Source of the DNA: Chryseobacterium sp. Marseille-Q5410
GTDB taxonomy: Bacteria > Bacteroidota > Bacteroidia > Flavobacteriales > Weeksellaceae
NCBI GenBank assembly: GCA_946892665.1
Contig: CAMPOT010000001.1
Coordinates: forward strand, 186,001-250,000
DNA length: 64,000 bases
Direction of reading: 5' to 3'
A program made the position numbers and the translations under genes. The number at the start of each line of letters is the position of its first letter. Position 1 is the stretch's first letter. The notes beneath the pieces are model-generated. The model made no database searches. It was not told the DNA's origin and was given only the letters and a program-made list of their open reading frames with translations. Positions 7,694 to 17,356 of this stretch are shown here, one piece after another.

Positions 7694-8032
7694 ATGGCAA
7701 ATCACAATTTAAAAACGCTTTCCCAGGTTCTCAATATCCTTCGTGAAAGAGGAATTACTAGAGAAATACGGATGAATGAAGAAAAACAAATCGTTCTGGA
7801 AGGAACCAATACCACGTACAAACCCGACGACTTGTGTATCGTAAAATCCTATCGTTTCGAGGGCGACAGCAATCCCGAGGACAATGCAGTGCTATATGTT
7901 TTGGAGGACAAGGATGGTATACAGTCCATCATCATTGATTCGTACGGAGCTGAAACAAATTATGGCGGTGAATTTGATGATTTTATAAGGCAAGTTCCAG
8001 TCGAAGAAAGAGAAGATTTTAATATTGATTAA
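7694..8032 (+). CDS. Small conserved Bacteroidota protein (often named phosphoribosylpyrophosphate synthetase)
   Basis: The 112-residue acidic protein starts MANHNLKTLSQVLNILRERG and contains a KSYRFEGDSNPEDNAVLYVLED block (about 56-77), then GIQSIIIDSYG. It resembles a small family in Flavobacteriia that databases often call phosphoribosylpyrophosphate synthetase. No PRPP-binding loop or other PrsA motif is present, and the true prs gene is at the right end of this window, so that name is not supported. Function unknown. An in-frame ATG at 7670 would add eight residues that do not fit the family, hence the start at 7694. Convergent with the AsmA-like gene. Confidence 0.7.
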   Translation: MANHNLKTLSQVLNILRERGITREIRMNEEKQIVLEGTNTTYKPDDLCIVKSYRFEGDSNPEDNAVLYVLEDKDGIQSIIIDSYGAETNYGGEFDDFIRQVPVEEREDFNID

Positions 8033-8067
8033 AAAAGAATCCGAAAATTATTTTTCGGATTTTTTTC
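8032..8067. terminator. Bidirectional terminator
   Basis: Stem AATCCGAAAA/TTTTCGGATT (8038-8047 with 8052-8061) with T-runs on both sides serves the two convergent genes. It overlaps the last codons of the AsmA-like gene. Confidence 0.75.
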
Positions 8068-10699
8068 TGAAAACATTTTTGAGCAAAGGTTTTTCGGTGA
8101 CTTTTTCTTTTACGTTTTGTACTTTTTGCTTCACTTCCTGTTTGGTTTCTTTTAGGTCTTTTTTATTTTGTTCCAACGCGGATTTGGTTTTTTCAACCGT
8201 GTTTTTCACTTTTTTTTCGGTGACTTCAATATTTTTTCCGATCAGTGTTTTCTTCAAACCCTCTTCAATTCCTTTCCAAAATAGATTAAAAAATGATTTG
8301 GTTTTGTCGCGTTGCACATTATCTACTGGAACCGATTCGGGGTATTTTCCGGAATCTGTTCTCACAAAAATATTGGCTACGGCAGAAAGCAACTTGTTTT
8401 TTTCACCGGTTTCTTTCAATATCGAAACCTTCAAACGGTTATGTTTCATCTTTAAGCGACCATTCAATCCTTTGTAATTTCCTTTAAAATCAAAAATTAA
8501 ATCGGAGATCTCTCCAGTAGCGCGGATTTTCAAATAAGGTTCAATAAACGGATTAATTTCAGCAGCCGGCAAATCTGAAATATTCCCGGAAATTGCAAAG
8601 GCATCATCCATTTTGGCGGTATCGAAACTCCATTTTACATTCATTGGAGAAACATTCATGAATTTGCAATGAATTTCAATCGGAACATGCGTGGGTTTTC
8701 CTTTCATTTTCCCAGAATTGAGGTTTTTTACATTCATATTAAAATCATTGAAAGTCAACTTTCCGGGCCCGTCACTTTTTTTGGTGTCTTCCTCATATTG
8801 CAAAAACGAGTTCTTTACGTCCAATTGCTCAATAAACATCTGCATTTTAATACTTCTCAGTAATTTGGAATACAGGGGCTTTTCTGATAGATCATCTTTA
8901 GGAATTTTACTTCTGAAAATCTCCGCATTCATCCCATTTAAACTCAGTTTAGAAGCACTTAAATAAGGATTTGATGACGCAAAATCCCAATTACCATTCA
9001 TTGTAATTTGATTGACTTGCAAATTGTAAAGATCTTTTTCGGTCGGAATCTTTCGGATAAATTCTGCTCGCGACATCGTGGGTATCATTGCGAAATTGGA
9101 AATCTGTGCAACATTTTTATTCAATTTCAGCAACGAGGCTGAAATACGATAAAATTGGGTTTTGTAATTAACATTCTTGGTCGAAAATCCATAATATCCA
9201 AATTTAAAAGGTATTTTACCTTTTACCGTCGTTTCGTTCATTTCAAGATTTTTTAAAGTAGCATTTAAATCATTGAATTGCAATGGATTATTTTGTTTGC
9301 CTAAAATGAGATTCGAATTTTTCAGTTGCACATTTCTTACAATTAATGGGAATGCAATTCCATCAAAAGTGGGTTTCTTATTTTTGGGATTTTCAGGAGA
9401 TTTAATGTTTCCGTTCAAATTGGAAATCAATATATTATCGACATCTAACTTAAGTTTGTTATCAATAAATTTCCACTCATTCACCTTCAAAAAAACTTGT
9501 TGCGAACTCAAAGACAACAAAGTCTTATCGGAGATTGAAACTGTTGGCTTAACCGAAATACTCTGAAGATTTGCAGTGTTGGAATTGATTTCGGCAGCGG
9601 CAACTTCCACGTTTTGTGAAGCCGATATATAATTGATTTTCTGCGCACTAATCTTAAAATCATTGTACTCAAACGGAATATTTCCCTTCGCTGTTTGGTC
9701 ATCCATCATCAATTTGTTGATGCTCATATTGAGTTTTTCAGTGGCAAATTTTGGTGTTCCGTCTGGCTTCAAAATCAGGATTTTTGCATCATCCATGATC
9801 ACATCTTCTAGATTCACCACATAAGTAAAACTTCTTTCTTTGTCGGCAGGTTTTACATCGGTAGTGTACATCTTGAGGTCTGGATTTACAAAACGAACCT
9901 TTTTTAATGAAATTTTATCATCGTTCAAAATGAAATCTTTAAACTCCATTTCAGAAGTTTTCAAATCGAAAAGATTACGCTTTTTTGGATAAAATCGTCT
10001 GAAATTAGCGTAAGACAACAGAGGATGCATTTCAAAATTCTTGATGCTGAGTTGCCCAGTTTTGGTGGTGATACTGGTCGCTGTAAATGCATAAACATTT
10101 TCTGGCCGATAAAAAATATTCTTTGCATTAATGTCGTACTGATCAAAGATAATGGGTAATTTACTCTTGTTTGGATCATTATTCAATTTTAGTTCTTCAA
10201 GAAGAAGATTAAGATCTTTTACTGACAAAAATTTTTGCTTATCGTGTCTAAAAATCTCTACATTTCCTTTTCTAATATTGATGTTCTCCAGGACAAAGGG
10301 ATTTTTCTTTTTACCTGTATTTTTATCGGACGGTTTTGGAAGAATGATTTTCAAATTCGGAGTATTCAACACCAAATTGTTGGCGCTAAATCTTTTATTG
10401 ATAATGACATCATAAATCCCGATCCTGGAAACCGAAAGCGTATCCACCGTTCCCTGAAATCCTATTACGGCTTGGTTTTGCGGGTTTTTATTATTCACAG
10501 AAATGCCTGTGGCGAAGATCGCACCCGTTCCTAAATTAACCTCGAGTTTTTGGTAAGAAATCTTGTAATCGGTATTGTTTTTAATATAATTCGGAAGTTG
10601 ATATTTTAGCCAAAAGTTGATTCCGAAATTTGCAATTAAAATTAGAAGGAAAATAATTCCCAAAGTAATCGACAAAATTTTAAGGTAAACTTTCTTCAT
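8048..10699 (-). CDS. AsmA/DUF748-like membrane-anchored periplasmic protein
   Basis: The 883-residue protein has one N-terminal transmembrane helix (about 7-30) after a short basic tip, then a very long beta-rich region with repeated short segments of the form (F/L)NDxNxxLKNLxMN, and the AsmA-like C-terminal pattern around 690-770 (ISGNISDLPAAEINPFIEPYLKIRATGEISDL split over 703-734). The last 70 residues (about 810-883) are rich in Lys, Glu and Val and look like a coiled coil. AsmA and related repeated-beta-groove proteins span the envelope and are linked to lipid transport to the outer membrane. A similar role here is inference. It is monocistronic, bounded by a terminator and the DUF2797 gene. 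Confidence 0.7.
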   Translation of the reverse strand: MKKVYLKILSITLGIIFLLILIANFGINFWLKYQLPNYIKNNTDYKISYQKLEVNLGTGAIFATGISVNNKNPQNQAVIGFQGTVDTLSVSRIGIYDVIINKRFSANNLVLNTPNLKIILPKPSDKNTGKKKNPFVLENINIRKGNVEIFRHDKQKFLSVKDLNLLLEELKLNNDPNKSKLPIIFDQYDINAKNIFYRPENVYAFTATSITTKTGQLSIKNFEMHPLLSYANFRRFYPKKRNLFDLKTSEMEFKDFILNDDKISLKKVRFVNPDLKMYTTDVKPADKERSFTYVVNLEDVIMDDAKILILKPDGTPKFATEKLNMSINKLMMDDQTAKGNIPFEYNDFKISAQKINYISASQNVEVAAAEINSNTANLQSISVKPTVSISDKTLLSLSSQQVFLKVNEWKFIDNKLKLDVDNILISNLNGNIKSPENPKNKKPTFDGIAFPLIVRNVQLKNSNLILGKQNNPLQFNDLNATLKNLEMNETTVKGKIPFKFGYYGFSTKNVNYKTQFYRISASLLKLNKNVAQISNFAMIPTMSRAEFIRKIPTEKDLYNLQVNQITMNGNWDFASSNPYLSASKLSLNGMNAEIFRSKIPKDDLSEKPLYSKLLRSIKMQMFIEQLDVKNSFLQYEEDTKKSDGPGKLTFNDFNMNVKNLNSGKMKGKPTHVPIEIHCKFMNVSPMNVKWSFDTAKMDDAFAISGNISDLPAAEINPFIEPYLKIRATGEISDLIFDFKGNYKGLNGRLKMKHNRLKVSILKETGEKNKLLSAVANIFVRTDSGKYPESVPVDNVQRDKTKSFFNLFWKGIEEGLKKTLIGKNIEVTEKKVKNTVEKTKSALEQNKKDLKETKQEVKQKVQNVKEKVTEKPLLKNVFRKKSEK

Positions 10700-10770
10700 T
10701 CTGGTGAGGATTAAAATTTTGTGCCAATAAATTTATTTGATGAATAAAAACTGCTTCTCCTTATTTACCT

Positions 10771-11562
10771 TTAAACCTCCAATTCCACCACATACCCTTC
10801 GTGACCACGCACATTGATGAAATTACCGCCTTCAAAAGATAGGTATTGCCCTTTAATTCCTTTCAAAACACCTTCAAATTCGGGCGTTTTATCCAAATTA
10901 AAAGAATTGATTTTTTCTGGCGCTTGATAAGGATAATCGAGGCGTGTCATTTCGTTTTCCATCAAATAAAAGCTCTTGAAATCGTCCGGAAAATAGTCTT
11001 TAATTTTCTCGCGAAAATTCGCTAGATCCAAATCATCTTCGTACTCATCTTCAAGCATTTTTCTCCAATTGGTTTTATCTGCAAGATGTTCTTTCAAAGC
11101 TACTTCAATCATTCCAGCTTCGTATCGATTTTCAGTCTTGGCAATAGGAATGGCAAAAGTAGCTCCTTGATCGATCCACCGGGTGGGAATTTGGGACTCT
11201 CGCGTCACTCCTACTTTCACATCTCCGGTATAGGCCAAATATACAACATGCGGTTGCAACTGTATGGATTTTTCAACCTCCAAATCCCGTTCTGCAATTC
11301 CAAGATGAGCCGTTGAAAGTTCCGGACGAATAATCGTATTGCTCGCATACGGGCTTTCGAAAAAACATTTTTTGCAGAAACCCATTCGATAAATTTTCTC
11401 GTCATTTCCACAGTTTACACATTGGTAACCGATATGTTTAATCCTTAAATTTTTGCCAATCAGCTGGTTCAAATTGATCAAATCATTCGAAAAATTCATA
11501 AAATATTGAATCGGTTTGCCGTTTTGGGTGATCATTTTTAGAATTTGTCCGGAGAATTGCAT
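10771..11562 (-). CDS. DUF2797 zinc-ribbon protein
   Basis: With the start at 11562 (MQFSGQILKM) the protein has 263 residues. Four cysteines at 48, 51, 63 and 66 (CVNC and CKKC) form a probable zinc ribbon, and the central region (about 95-160: LQPHVVYLAYTGDVKVGVTR, then RWIDQGA) has the GIY-YIG-like pattern seen in DUF2797 proteins. The function is not known; nucleic-acid binding or processing is possible. The longer ORF begins at 11673 and would overlap the divergent epimerase gene, so the internal ATG was chosen. Confidence 0.75.
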   Translation of the reverse strand: MQFSGQILKMITQNGKPIQYFMNFSNDLINLNQLIGKNLRIKHIGYQCVNCGNDEKIYRMGFCKKCFFESPYASNTIIRPELSTAHLGIAERDLEVEKSIQLQPHVVYLAYTGDVKVGVTRESQIPTRWIDQGATFAIPIAKTENRYEAGMIEVALKEHLADKTNWRKMLEDEYEDDLDLANFREKIKDYFPDDFKSFYLMENEMTRLDYPYQAPEKINSFNLDKTPEFEGVLKGIKGQYLSFEGGNFINVRGHEGYVVELEV

Positions 11563-11601
11563 AATTAAATATTTTCGTAAAAATAATGATTTGATTTTAA
11601 T

Positions 11602-11609
11602 TAAATTTG
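11602..11609 (+). promoter_or_regulatory. Bacteroidota -7 box for the epimerase gene
   Basis: TAAATTTG, an exact TAnnTTTG match, 19 bases before the ATG in the 66-base divergent spacer. No well-placed -33 TTG. Confidence 0.4.
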
Positions 11610-11628
11610 TGGGAGTTAAAAACCACAG

Positions 11629-12657
11629 ATGAAATATTTGGTCACCGGCGGAAGTGGATTCATAGGATCGCATTTGGTGGAATGCCTATTAAAAAATGGA
11701 CATTCTGTCATTAATATTGACAACTTTGATGATTTTTATGACTATAAAACTAAAATCAAAAACACTTTCAATTCAGTCAACAAAACTTCAGAATTTACGT
11801 ATCGCGACAAGGACCACGATATTCAGAAATTAATTTTTGAAACATCCAGCAATAATTATCAACTTTATTATCAAGACATTAGAGATCTCGATGGCCTGAA
11901 AAATATCTTCTCGAAACATCAAATCGATATGGTGATTCATTTAGCTGCTTTAGCAGGAATTCGCCCATCTATCGAAAACCCTCTTGAATATGAGGAAGTA
12001 AACGTTCGAGGAAGCATGAATCTTTGGGAATTATGTAAAGAATTTAAGATTGAAAAATTCATTTGCGCTTCAAGTTCAAGCGTATACGGGAACAACCATA
12101 AAATCCCATTTACAGAAACCGATAATGTTGACCGGCCTATTTCTCATTATGCCGCAACCAAAAAATGTGGCGAAATTATGGGACATGTCTACCATCATTT
12201 GTATGAAATCGACATGATTCATCTACGTTTTTTCACTGTTTACGGACCTCGGCAACGACCAGATTTGGCGATTCATAAGTTTACAAAAATCATCCAAGAA
12301 AATGGGAAAATCCCTTTTTATGGAGACGGTTCCAGCGCTAGAGATTACACTTATATTGATGATATCATTAATGGAATCATGAAATCGATTCATTATTTAG
12401 AACGAAACAAACACGTTTACGAAATCATCAATTTAGGGGAAAATGAGGTGATTAATTTGAATGAAATGCTGTCGACTTTAGAAGAAAATCTGGACAAAAA
12501 AGCCGACAAAAACTACTTACCCGCACAACCTGGCGACATGCCAAAAACCAATGCAGATGTGCAAAAAGCTAAAAAATTAATCGGCTACCAACCTACGACT
12601 CGTTTCCAAAATGGCATAAAAAAATTTGTGGAATGGTTTTTGAGAAACGCTACTTGA
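11629..12657 (+). CDS. NAD-dependent sugar-nucleotide epimerase/dehydratase (SDR family)
   Basis: The 342-residue protein is an extended short-chain dehydrogenase. It has the NAD-binding GGSGFIGSHL at 7-16, the HLAALAGIRPS segment near 104-114, the catalytic Ser in ASSSSVYG (147-154), and the YxxxK pair Tyr174-Lys178 in HYAATKK. HLRFFTVYGPRQRPD follows. The pattern is closest to UDP-glucuronate 4-epimerase and related enzymes that prepare sugars for capsule, LPS or exopolysaccharide; the exact substrate is not certain. It is not next to other sugar genes here. It is divergent from DUF2797. Confidence 0.85.
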   Translation: MKYLVTGGSGFIGSHLVECLLKNGHSVINIDNFDDFYDYKTKIKNTFNSVNKTSEFTYRDKDHDIQKLIFETSSNNYQLYYQDIRDLDGLKNIFSKHQIDMVIHLAALAGIRPSIENPLEYEEVNVRGSMNLWELCKEFKIEKFICASSSSVYGNNHKIPFTETDNVDRPISHYAATKKCGEIMGHVYHHLYEIDMIHLRFFTVYGPRQRPDLAIHKFTKIIQENGKIPFYGDGSSARDYTYIDDIINGIMKSIHYLERNKHVYEIINLGENEVINLNEMLSTLEENLDKKADKNYLPAQPGDMPKTNADVQKAKKLIGYQPTTRFQNGIKKFVEWFLRNAT

Positions 12658-12730
12658 AAAATTTAAAATTAAAAATCGAAGTTTATTGAAAATCAGCGGC
12701 AAAATCCCTTTTTTATGTCGCCTATTTTTA

Positions 12731-12738
12731 TACTTTTG
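12731..12738 (+). promoter_or_regulatory. Bacteroidota -7 box for the DUF2795-like gene
   Basis: TACTTTTG matches TAnnTTTG exactly and ends 15 bases before the chosen ATG. An earlier start at 12715 would lie upstream of this box, which supports 12754. Confidence 0.45.
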
Positions 12739-12753
12739 CAAAAAAATTATTAT

Positions 12754-12975
12754 ATGTATTGGACATTAGAATTAGCTTCTTATTTAAGCGACGCGCCTTG
12801 GCCGATGACTAAAGCGGAACTTATTGATTACGCAATTAGAACAGGTGCACCAATGGAAGTAGTGGAAAATCTTCAAGCGATTGAAGACGAAGGGGAAATT
12901 TATGAATCCATCGAGGAAGTTTGGAGCGATTATCCGACGGATGACGACTTCCTATGGAATGAAGACGAATATTAA
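12754..12975 (+). CDS. DUF2795-like small acidic protein
   Basis: The 73-residue protein starts MYWTLELASYLSDAPWPMTK, a pattern of small DUF2795-type proteins, with AELIDYAIRTGAP at 21-33. The C-terminal third is very acidic and aromatic (ending DDDFLWNEDEY). It has no signal peptide or membrane segment. It lies 115 bases upstream of secA on the same strand. Function unknown. The longer reading from 12715 includes a hydrophobic extension preceding the promoter box and was rejected. Confidence 0.75.
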   Translation: MYWTLELASYLSDAPWPMTKAELIDYAIRTGAPMEVVENLQAIEDEGEIYESIEEVWSDYPTDDDFLWNEDEY

Positions 12976-13054
12976 AAAAAATGCAGACGGTAGTCGGCAA
13001 CGATTATCGACTTTTTATATTTTAGAAAAATTCTAAAACAAAATTCTTTTAAAT

Positions 13055-13076
13055 GGCCACGCTTTTTCAGCTGGCC
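13055..13076 (+). promoter_or_regulatory. Hairpin in the secA leader
   Basis: GGCCA (13055-13059) pairs with TGGCC (13072-13076), and GC/GC pairs extend it inward around one bulged base, leaving a TTTTTCA loop. It ends 14 bases before the secA ATG and has no following T-run, so it is not a terminator. It could affect access to the start region. Inferred. Confidence 0.4.
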
Positions 13077-13090
13077 GAAAGCAAATACTT

Positions 13091-16000
13091 ATGGGTTTTA
13101 TAGACAAAGTTCTTAAGGGTTTTTTGGGCGATAAAAATGCGACCGACCTGAAAGAAGTAAAAAAAGTACTGAATAAAATAAAAGCGGTTGAACCAAAAAT
13201 TCAAGAATTATCCGATGATGGGCTAAGAGGAAAGACTGCAGAATTTAAAGAAAAATTAAAAGCTGCTACCGCAAACTTTACCTCTCAGATAGAGCAAACC
13301 AATGAACAAATTAAGAATTCAACCAATGTTGATGAAAAAGAGGAACTTTTTACCAAAGTAGAACAGCTTAAAAAAGAGTCTTACCAAGTAGAAGAGAAGG
13401 TCCTTAATGAGATCCTTCCTGAAGCATTTGCATTAATTAAAGAGACAGCCAGAAGATTGGCGCAAAACGGAGAAATCCGAGTTACTGCGACAGATTTGGA
13501 TCATGAATTGGCGGCAACTAAAGATTTCGTTGAAGTACAAGGCGACACCGCTATCTGGAAAAACAAGTGGGATGCTGCCGGAACAGCCGTACATTGGGAT
13601 ATGGTACATTACGACGTGCAATTCATTGGTGGTATCGTTCTTCACAGCGGAAAAATTGCCGAGATGGCAACTGGTGAAGGTAAAACTCTAGTAGGGACTT
13701 TACCAATTTACCTCAATGCGTTACCGGAAAGAGGGGTACATGTAGTAACCGTAAACGATTATTTGGCGAAAAGAGACTCCGCTTGGATGGGGCCACTTTA
13801 CCAATTCCACGGTTTAACAATTGATTGTATCGATTTGCACCAACCTAATTCCGATGCAAGACGAAAGGCATACAATTCCAGTATTACTTATGGAACCAAC
13901 AATGAATTCGGATTCGATTACCTTAGAGATAATATGGTAACCAACCCTAACGAACTGGTACAGCGCGAGCTGAACTTTGCCATCATTGATGAGGTAGATT
14001 CTGTTTTAGTTGATGATGCGAGAACACCATTGATTATTTCAGGGCCTGTTCCACAAGGTGATCGTCAAGAATTCGACGTTTTGAAACCTTCAGTCGATAG
14101 AATCGTTGAAATTCAAAAAAAAACAGTTTCAGCAATTTTTAATGAAGCAAAAAAATTAATCGCCAACGGAAACACAAAAGAAGGTGGTTTCAAATTATTG
14201 CAAGCCTACAGAGGTTTACCAAAATCCCGACCATTAATTAAATTCCTTTCTGAAAGCGGAAACAAAGCCCTTCTTCAGAAAACCGAAGGACAATACATGG
14301 CAGACAACAACCGCGATATGCCGATTGTTGACAAAGATTTATATTTTGTAATCGATGAAAAAAACAACCAAATCGATCTTACTGACCGAGGAGTGGAATA
14401 CATGTCAGCCGGTAACGAAGACAAAGATTTCTTTGTACTAAATGATATCGCTACTGAAATAGCTGAACTTGAAGCTAAAAATTTATCTAAAGAAGAAGAA
14501 TTTGAAGCAAAAGAAAAACTTTTCAGTGAATTTGCTGTTAAGTCTGAAAGAGTTCACACCCTAAGTCAACTATTGAAGGCTTATACCCTTTTCGAAAAAG
14601 ACGATGAGTACGTAGTGATCGATGGGGAAGTAAAAATCGTGGACGAGCAAACCGGCCGTATAATGGAAGGTAGAAGATATTCCGACGGCTTGCACCAAGC
14701 GATTGAGGCAAAAGAAAATGTAAAAATTGAAGCCGCTACGCAAACATTCGCAACCATAACACTTCAGAATTATTTCCGCATGTACAACAAACTTGCGGGG
14801 ATGACCGGAACTGCGGAAACTGAAGCAGGGGAACTTTGGGAAATCTACAAACTCGATGTAGTAGTAATTCCTACTAACAGACCAATACAACGCGAGGACA
14901 AACAAGATTTAGTTTTCAAAACCAACCGAGAAAAATATAATGCAGTAATCGAAGAAATCGAAAGATTAACCGCTGCTGGAAGACCAGTTTTGGTGGGTAC
15001 AACTTCAGTGGAAATTTCTCAATTACTTTCTAGAGCTCTTCAACTCAGAAAAATAGAACACAACGTCCTGAACGCAAAATTACACGCCAGAGAAGCAGAA
15101 ATTGTTGCAATGGCAGGTGGACCAGGCGTTGTAACCATTGCTACCAACATGGCAGGTAGAGGTACAGATATTAAACTACAAGGCGATGTAAAAGCCAATG
15201 GTGGTTTAGCAATTATCGGTACCGAAAGACACGACTCCCGAAGAGTTGACCGCCAATTACGTGGTAGAGCCGGCCGACAAGGAGATCCGGGTAGTTCACA
15301 GTTCTATGTTTCTTTGGAAGATAATTTGATGCGACTTTTCGGTTCCGAAAGAATCGCGAAAATGATGGACAGAATGGGACACAAAGAAGGCGAGGTAATC
15401 CAGCACGGAATGATTTCCAAATCCATAGAAAGAGCACAGAAAAAAGTAGAAGAAAATAACTTTGGGATCAGAAAAAGATTGCTGGAATATGATGATGTGA
15501 TGAACAAGCAGCGTGATGTAATCTATAAAAAACGAAAAAATGCGCTCTTCGGAGATCACTTGAAATATGACATTTCGAATATGATTTTTGATGTTGCCCA
15601 ATCTATTGTTACCAAAACAAAATTAGAAGGCGACTACAAAGATTTTGAATACGAAATCATCAAAAATTTCACCATGGAAGCTCCAGTTTCTGAAGCGGAA
15701 TTCAAAACCAAAACCGTTGCGGAAATTACCAATGCTGTATTCAAAGCAGCTTCAGAAGATTACCGCATGAAACTGGAACTTTTGAAAGAAAAAGCGTTCC
15801 CGATCATTGAAAACGTGTACCAAAACCAAGGTTCTATGTTCAAAATGATTCAGGTTCCTTTCACCGACGGAATCAAAACGATGACCATCGTTACTGATCT
15901 GAAAGAAGCTTACGAAACCAAATGCGAATCTCTTATTAATGATTTTGAGAAAAATATTTCACTCGCTATCATCGATGAAAACTGGAAATTACACTTGCGA

Positions 16001-16162
16001 GAAATGGATGATTTAAGACGTTCTTCTCAAGGTGCAGTGTACGAACAGAAAGATCCGTTGGTAATCTACAAACAGGAATCCTTCTACCTTTTCAGCGAAA
16101 TGATTGAAAAAGTAAACAAAGAGATTATTTCTTTCTTGTACAAAGGCGAAATCCCTGCATAA
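13091..16162 (+). CDS. secA: Preprotein translocase ATPase SecA
   Basis: SecA drives unfolded proteins through SecYEG using ATP. At 1023 residues it is longer than E. coli SecA (901). Visible motifs are Walker A in ATGEGKT (193-199), [11 protein letters not shown], the DEAD-like [18 protein letters not shown] near 290-307, the [10 protein letters not shown] block and the [13 protein letters not shown] block of the second nucleotide-binding domain. Two insertions account for the extra length: about 45 residues at 58-105 (Glu/Lys-rich) and about 110 residues within 330-440 near the preprotein cross-linking domain. The C-terminal zinc-binding tail that binds SecB is missing; the protein ends FLYKGEIPA. 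These traits are usual in Bacteroidota. It is followed by a strong terminator. Confidence 0.98.
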   Translation: MGFIDKVLKGFLGDKNATDLKEVKKVLNKIKAVEPKIQELSDDGLRGKTAEFKEKLKAATANFTSQIEQTNEQIKNSTNVDEKEELFTKVEQLKKESYQVEEKVLNEILPEAFALIKETARRLAQNGEIRVTATDLDHELAATKDFVEVQGDTAIWKNKWDAAGTAVHWDMVHYDVQFIGGIVLHSGKIAEMATGEGKTLVGTLPIYLNALPERGVHVVTVNDYLAKRDSAWMGPLYQFHGLTIDCIDLHQPNSDARRKAYNSSITYGTNNEFGFDYLRDNMVTNPNELVQRELNFAIIDEVDSVLVDDARTPLIISGPVPQGDRQEFDVLKPSVDRIVEIQKKTVSAIFNEAKKLIANGNTKEGGFKLLQAYRGLPKSRPLIKFLSESGNKALLQKTEGQYMADNNRDMPIVDKDLYFVIDEKNNQIDLTDRGVEYMSAGNEDKDFFVLNDIATEIAELEAKNLSKEEEFEAKEKLFSEFAVKSERVHTLSQLLKAYTLFEKDDEYVVIDGEVKIVDEQTGRIMEGRRYSDGLHQAIEAKENVKIEAATQTFATITLQNYFRMYNKLAGMTGTAETEAGELWEIYKLDVVVIPTNRPIQREDKQDLVFKTNREKYNAVIEEIERLTAAGRPVLVGTTSVEISQLLSRALQLRKIEHNVLNAKLHAREAEIVAMAGGPGVVTIATNMAGRGTDIKLQGDVKANGGLAIIGTERHDSRRVDRQLRGRAGRQGDPGSSQFYVSLEDNLMRLFGSERIAKMMDRMGHKEGEVIQHGMISKSIERAQKKVEENNFGIRKRLLEYDDVMNKQRDVIYKKRKNALFGDHLKYDISNMIFDVAQSIVTKTKLEGDYKDFEYEIIKNFTMEAPVSEAEFKTKTVAEITNAVFKAASEDYRMKLELLKEKAFPIIENVYQNQGSMFKMIQVPFTDGIKTMTIVTDLKEAYETKCESLINDFEKNISLAIIDENWKLHLREMDDLRRSSQGAVYEQKDPLVIYKQESFYLFSEMIEKVNKEIISFLYKGEIPA

Positions 16163-16180
16163 AACAGGAAAATAAAATTT

Positions 16181-16220
16181 AACAAAAAAACTTCTCCAAC
16201 TTTGGAGAAGTTTTTTTGTT
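16181..16220 (+). terminator. Terminator of secA
   Basis: A 19-bp near-continuous palindrome (16181-16199 with 16202-16220) with core CTTCTCCAA/TTGGAGAAG and A-run/T-run flanks lies 18 bases after the secA stop. Confidence 0.85.
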
Positions 16221-16268
16221 AACGTAATGTGAATTTGTTGTACTTTTAAAGTCTAAATTTTTTTTTGA

Positions 16269-17237
16269 ATGGCACTAATAGATTTGTCAAAACAGATTGC
16301 TTTAGGAATCGATATTGGAGGAACCAATACCAAATATGGCTTTGTGAACCACCGCGGAGAAATCCTTGAAAAAGGCACTATCAAAACCGATGAATACGAG
16401 GAAGTTGAAGACTTCATCGATGCTCTATACGATAAAATATCGCCTTTGATGAAGAAACATAGCAACCAAACAAAACTCGACGGAATTGGTGTGGGTGCTC
16501 CCAATGCAAATTATTATACAGGAACCATTGAACAGGCTCCGAACCTCCGCTGGAAAGGCGTTGTACCTTTTGCAGAACTTATGACCAAAAAATTCGGACT
16601 TCCCTGCAAAATGACCAACGATGCCAACGCTGCAGCACTAGGCGAAATGATGTTTGGTGCAGCAAGAGGAATGAAAGATTTCATCATGATGACATTGGGA
16701 ACAGGAGTTGGAAGCGGCATTATTTCCGGTGGAAATTTAATATACGGAAACGATGGTTTTGCAGGCGAATTGGGACACACCATCATCAAACCCGGCGGAC
16801 GAAAACATTGGAGTACCGGTTCCGAAGGTTCTTTGGAAGCTTATGCATCGGCAACAGGAATTGCGATTACCGCCAAAAAAATGCGTGCAGAATTTCCCGA
16901 TTCTATGCTAAATCAATATCCTGAAGAAGAGATTAATTCTCTTGTTGTACATGAATGTGCAAAAAAAGGCGATCCAACTGCCATTGAAGTTTTCCGATAT
17001 ACCGGACAAAAATTAGGGGAAGCATTAGCAAATTTCGTGATGTTTTCTTCTCCAGAAGCTATTCTTCTTTTCGGTGGGGTAATAAAAGCGGGAGATTTTA
17101 TCTTAAAACCTACCAAACTCCACATGGAGCGCAACCTTTTCCCAATTTTCAGAAATAAGGTTAAATTAGTTTTCAGTGAACTGGACGAAGCTGACGCAGC
17201 GATACTTGGCGCAAGCGCTTTGGTGTGGGAAAAGTGA
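16269..17237 (+). CDS. ROK-family sugar kinase, glucokinase-like, without the zinc cysteine motif
   Basis: The 322-residue protein has the ASKHA fold of ROK kinases: GIDIGGTNTKYG (13-24), the GVGAPN motif (76-81), catalytic TNDANAAALGE (near 117-127) and GTGVGSGII. GELGH is present, so the first His ligand of the usual zinc site is kept, but the CxCGxxGCxE motif that follows in most ROK proteins is replaced by WSTGSEGSLE, with no cysteine. Glucose phosphorylation is likely, but a different sugar cannot be excluded. A near-consensus -7 box (TACTTTTA) lies at about 16237-16245. A terminator follows. Confidence 0.85.
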   Translation: MALIDLSKQIALGIDIGGTNTKYGFVNHRGEILEKGTIKTDEYEEVEDFIDALYDKISPLMKKHSNQTKLDGIGVGAPNANYYTGTIEQAPNLRWKGVVPFAELMTKKFGLPCKMTNDANAAALGEMMFGAARGMKDFIMMTLGTGVGSGIISGGNLIYGNDGFAGELGHTIIKPGGRKHWSTGSEGSLEAYASATGIAITAKKMRAEFPDSMLNQYPEEEINSLVVHECAKKGDPTAIEVFRYTGQKLGEALANFVMFSSPEAILLFGGVIKAGDFILKPTKLHMERNLFPIFRNKVKLVFSELDEADAAILGASALVWEK

Positions 17238-17263
17238 AATAATTCTGCATGAATGATATCAGC

Positions 17264-17292
17264 AAACATCTCACTATCGGGATGTTTTTTTA
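17264..17292 (+). terminator. Terminator of the ROK gene
   Basis: AAACATC (17264-17270) pairs with GATGTTT (17281-17287), 10-base loop, followed by TTTTTAATT. It lies 27 bases after the ROK stop. Confidence 0.7.
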
Positions 17293-17356
17293 ATTGGGTT
17301 TACCAAACTAATCTTTTGAGGTTCCATCGATCAGAATTTAGGTTGTTTACCGAAAA

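Noticed and set aside
8025-8477. 150-codon + strand frame over the end of the AsmA-like gene
   Set aside because: Phe/Ser-rich shadow of the Lys/Glu-rich minus-strand coiled coil; no promoter.
12715-12975. DUF2795-like gene as a SecM analogue controlling secA
   Set aside because: No signal peptide with the preferred start, and no arrest-like end; there are 115 bases to secA. Only the leader hairpin was kept as a weak candidate.
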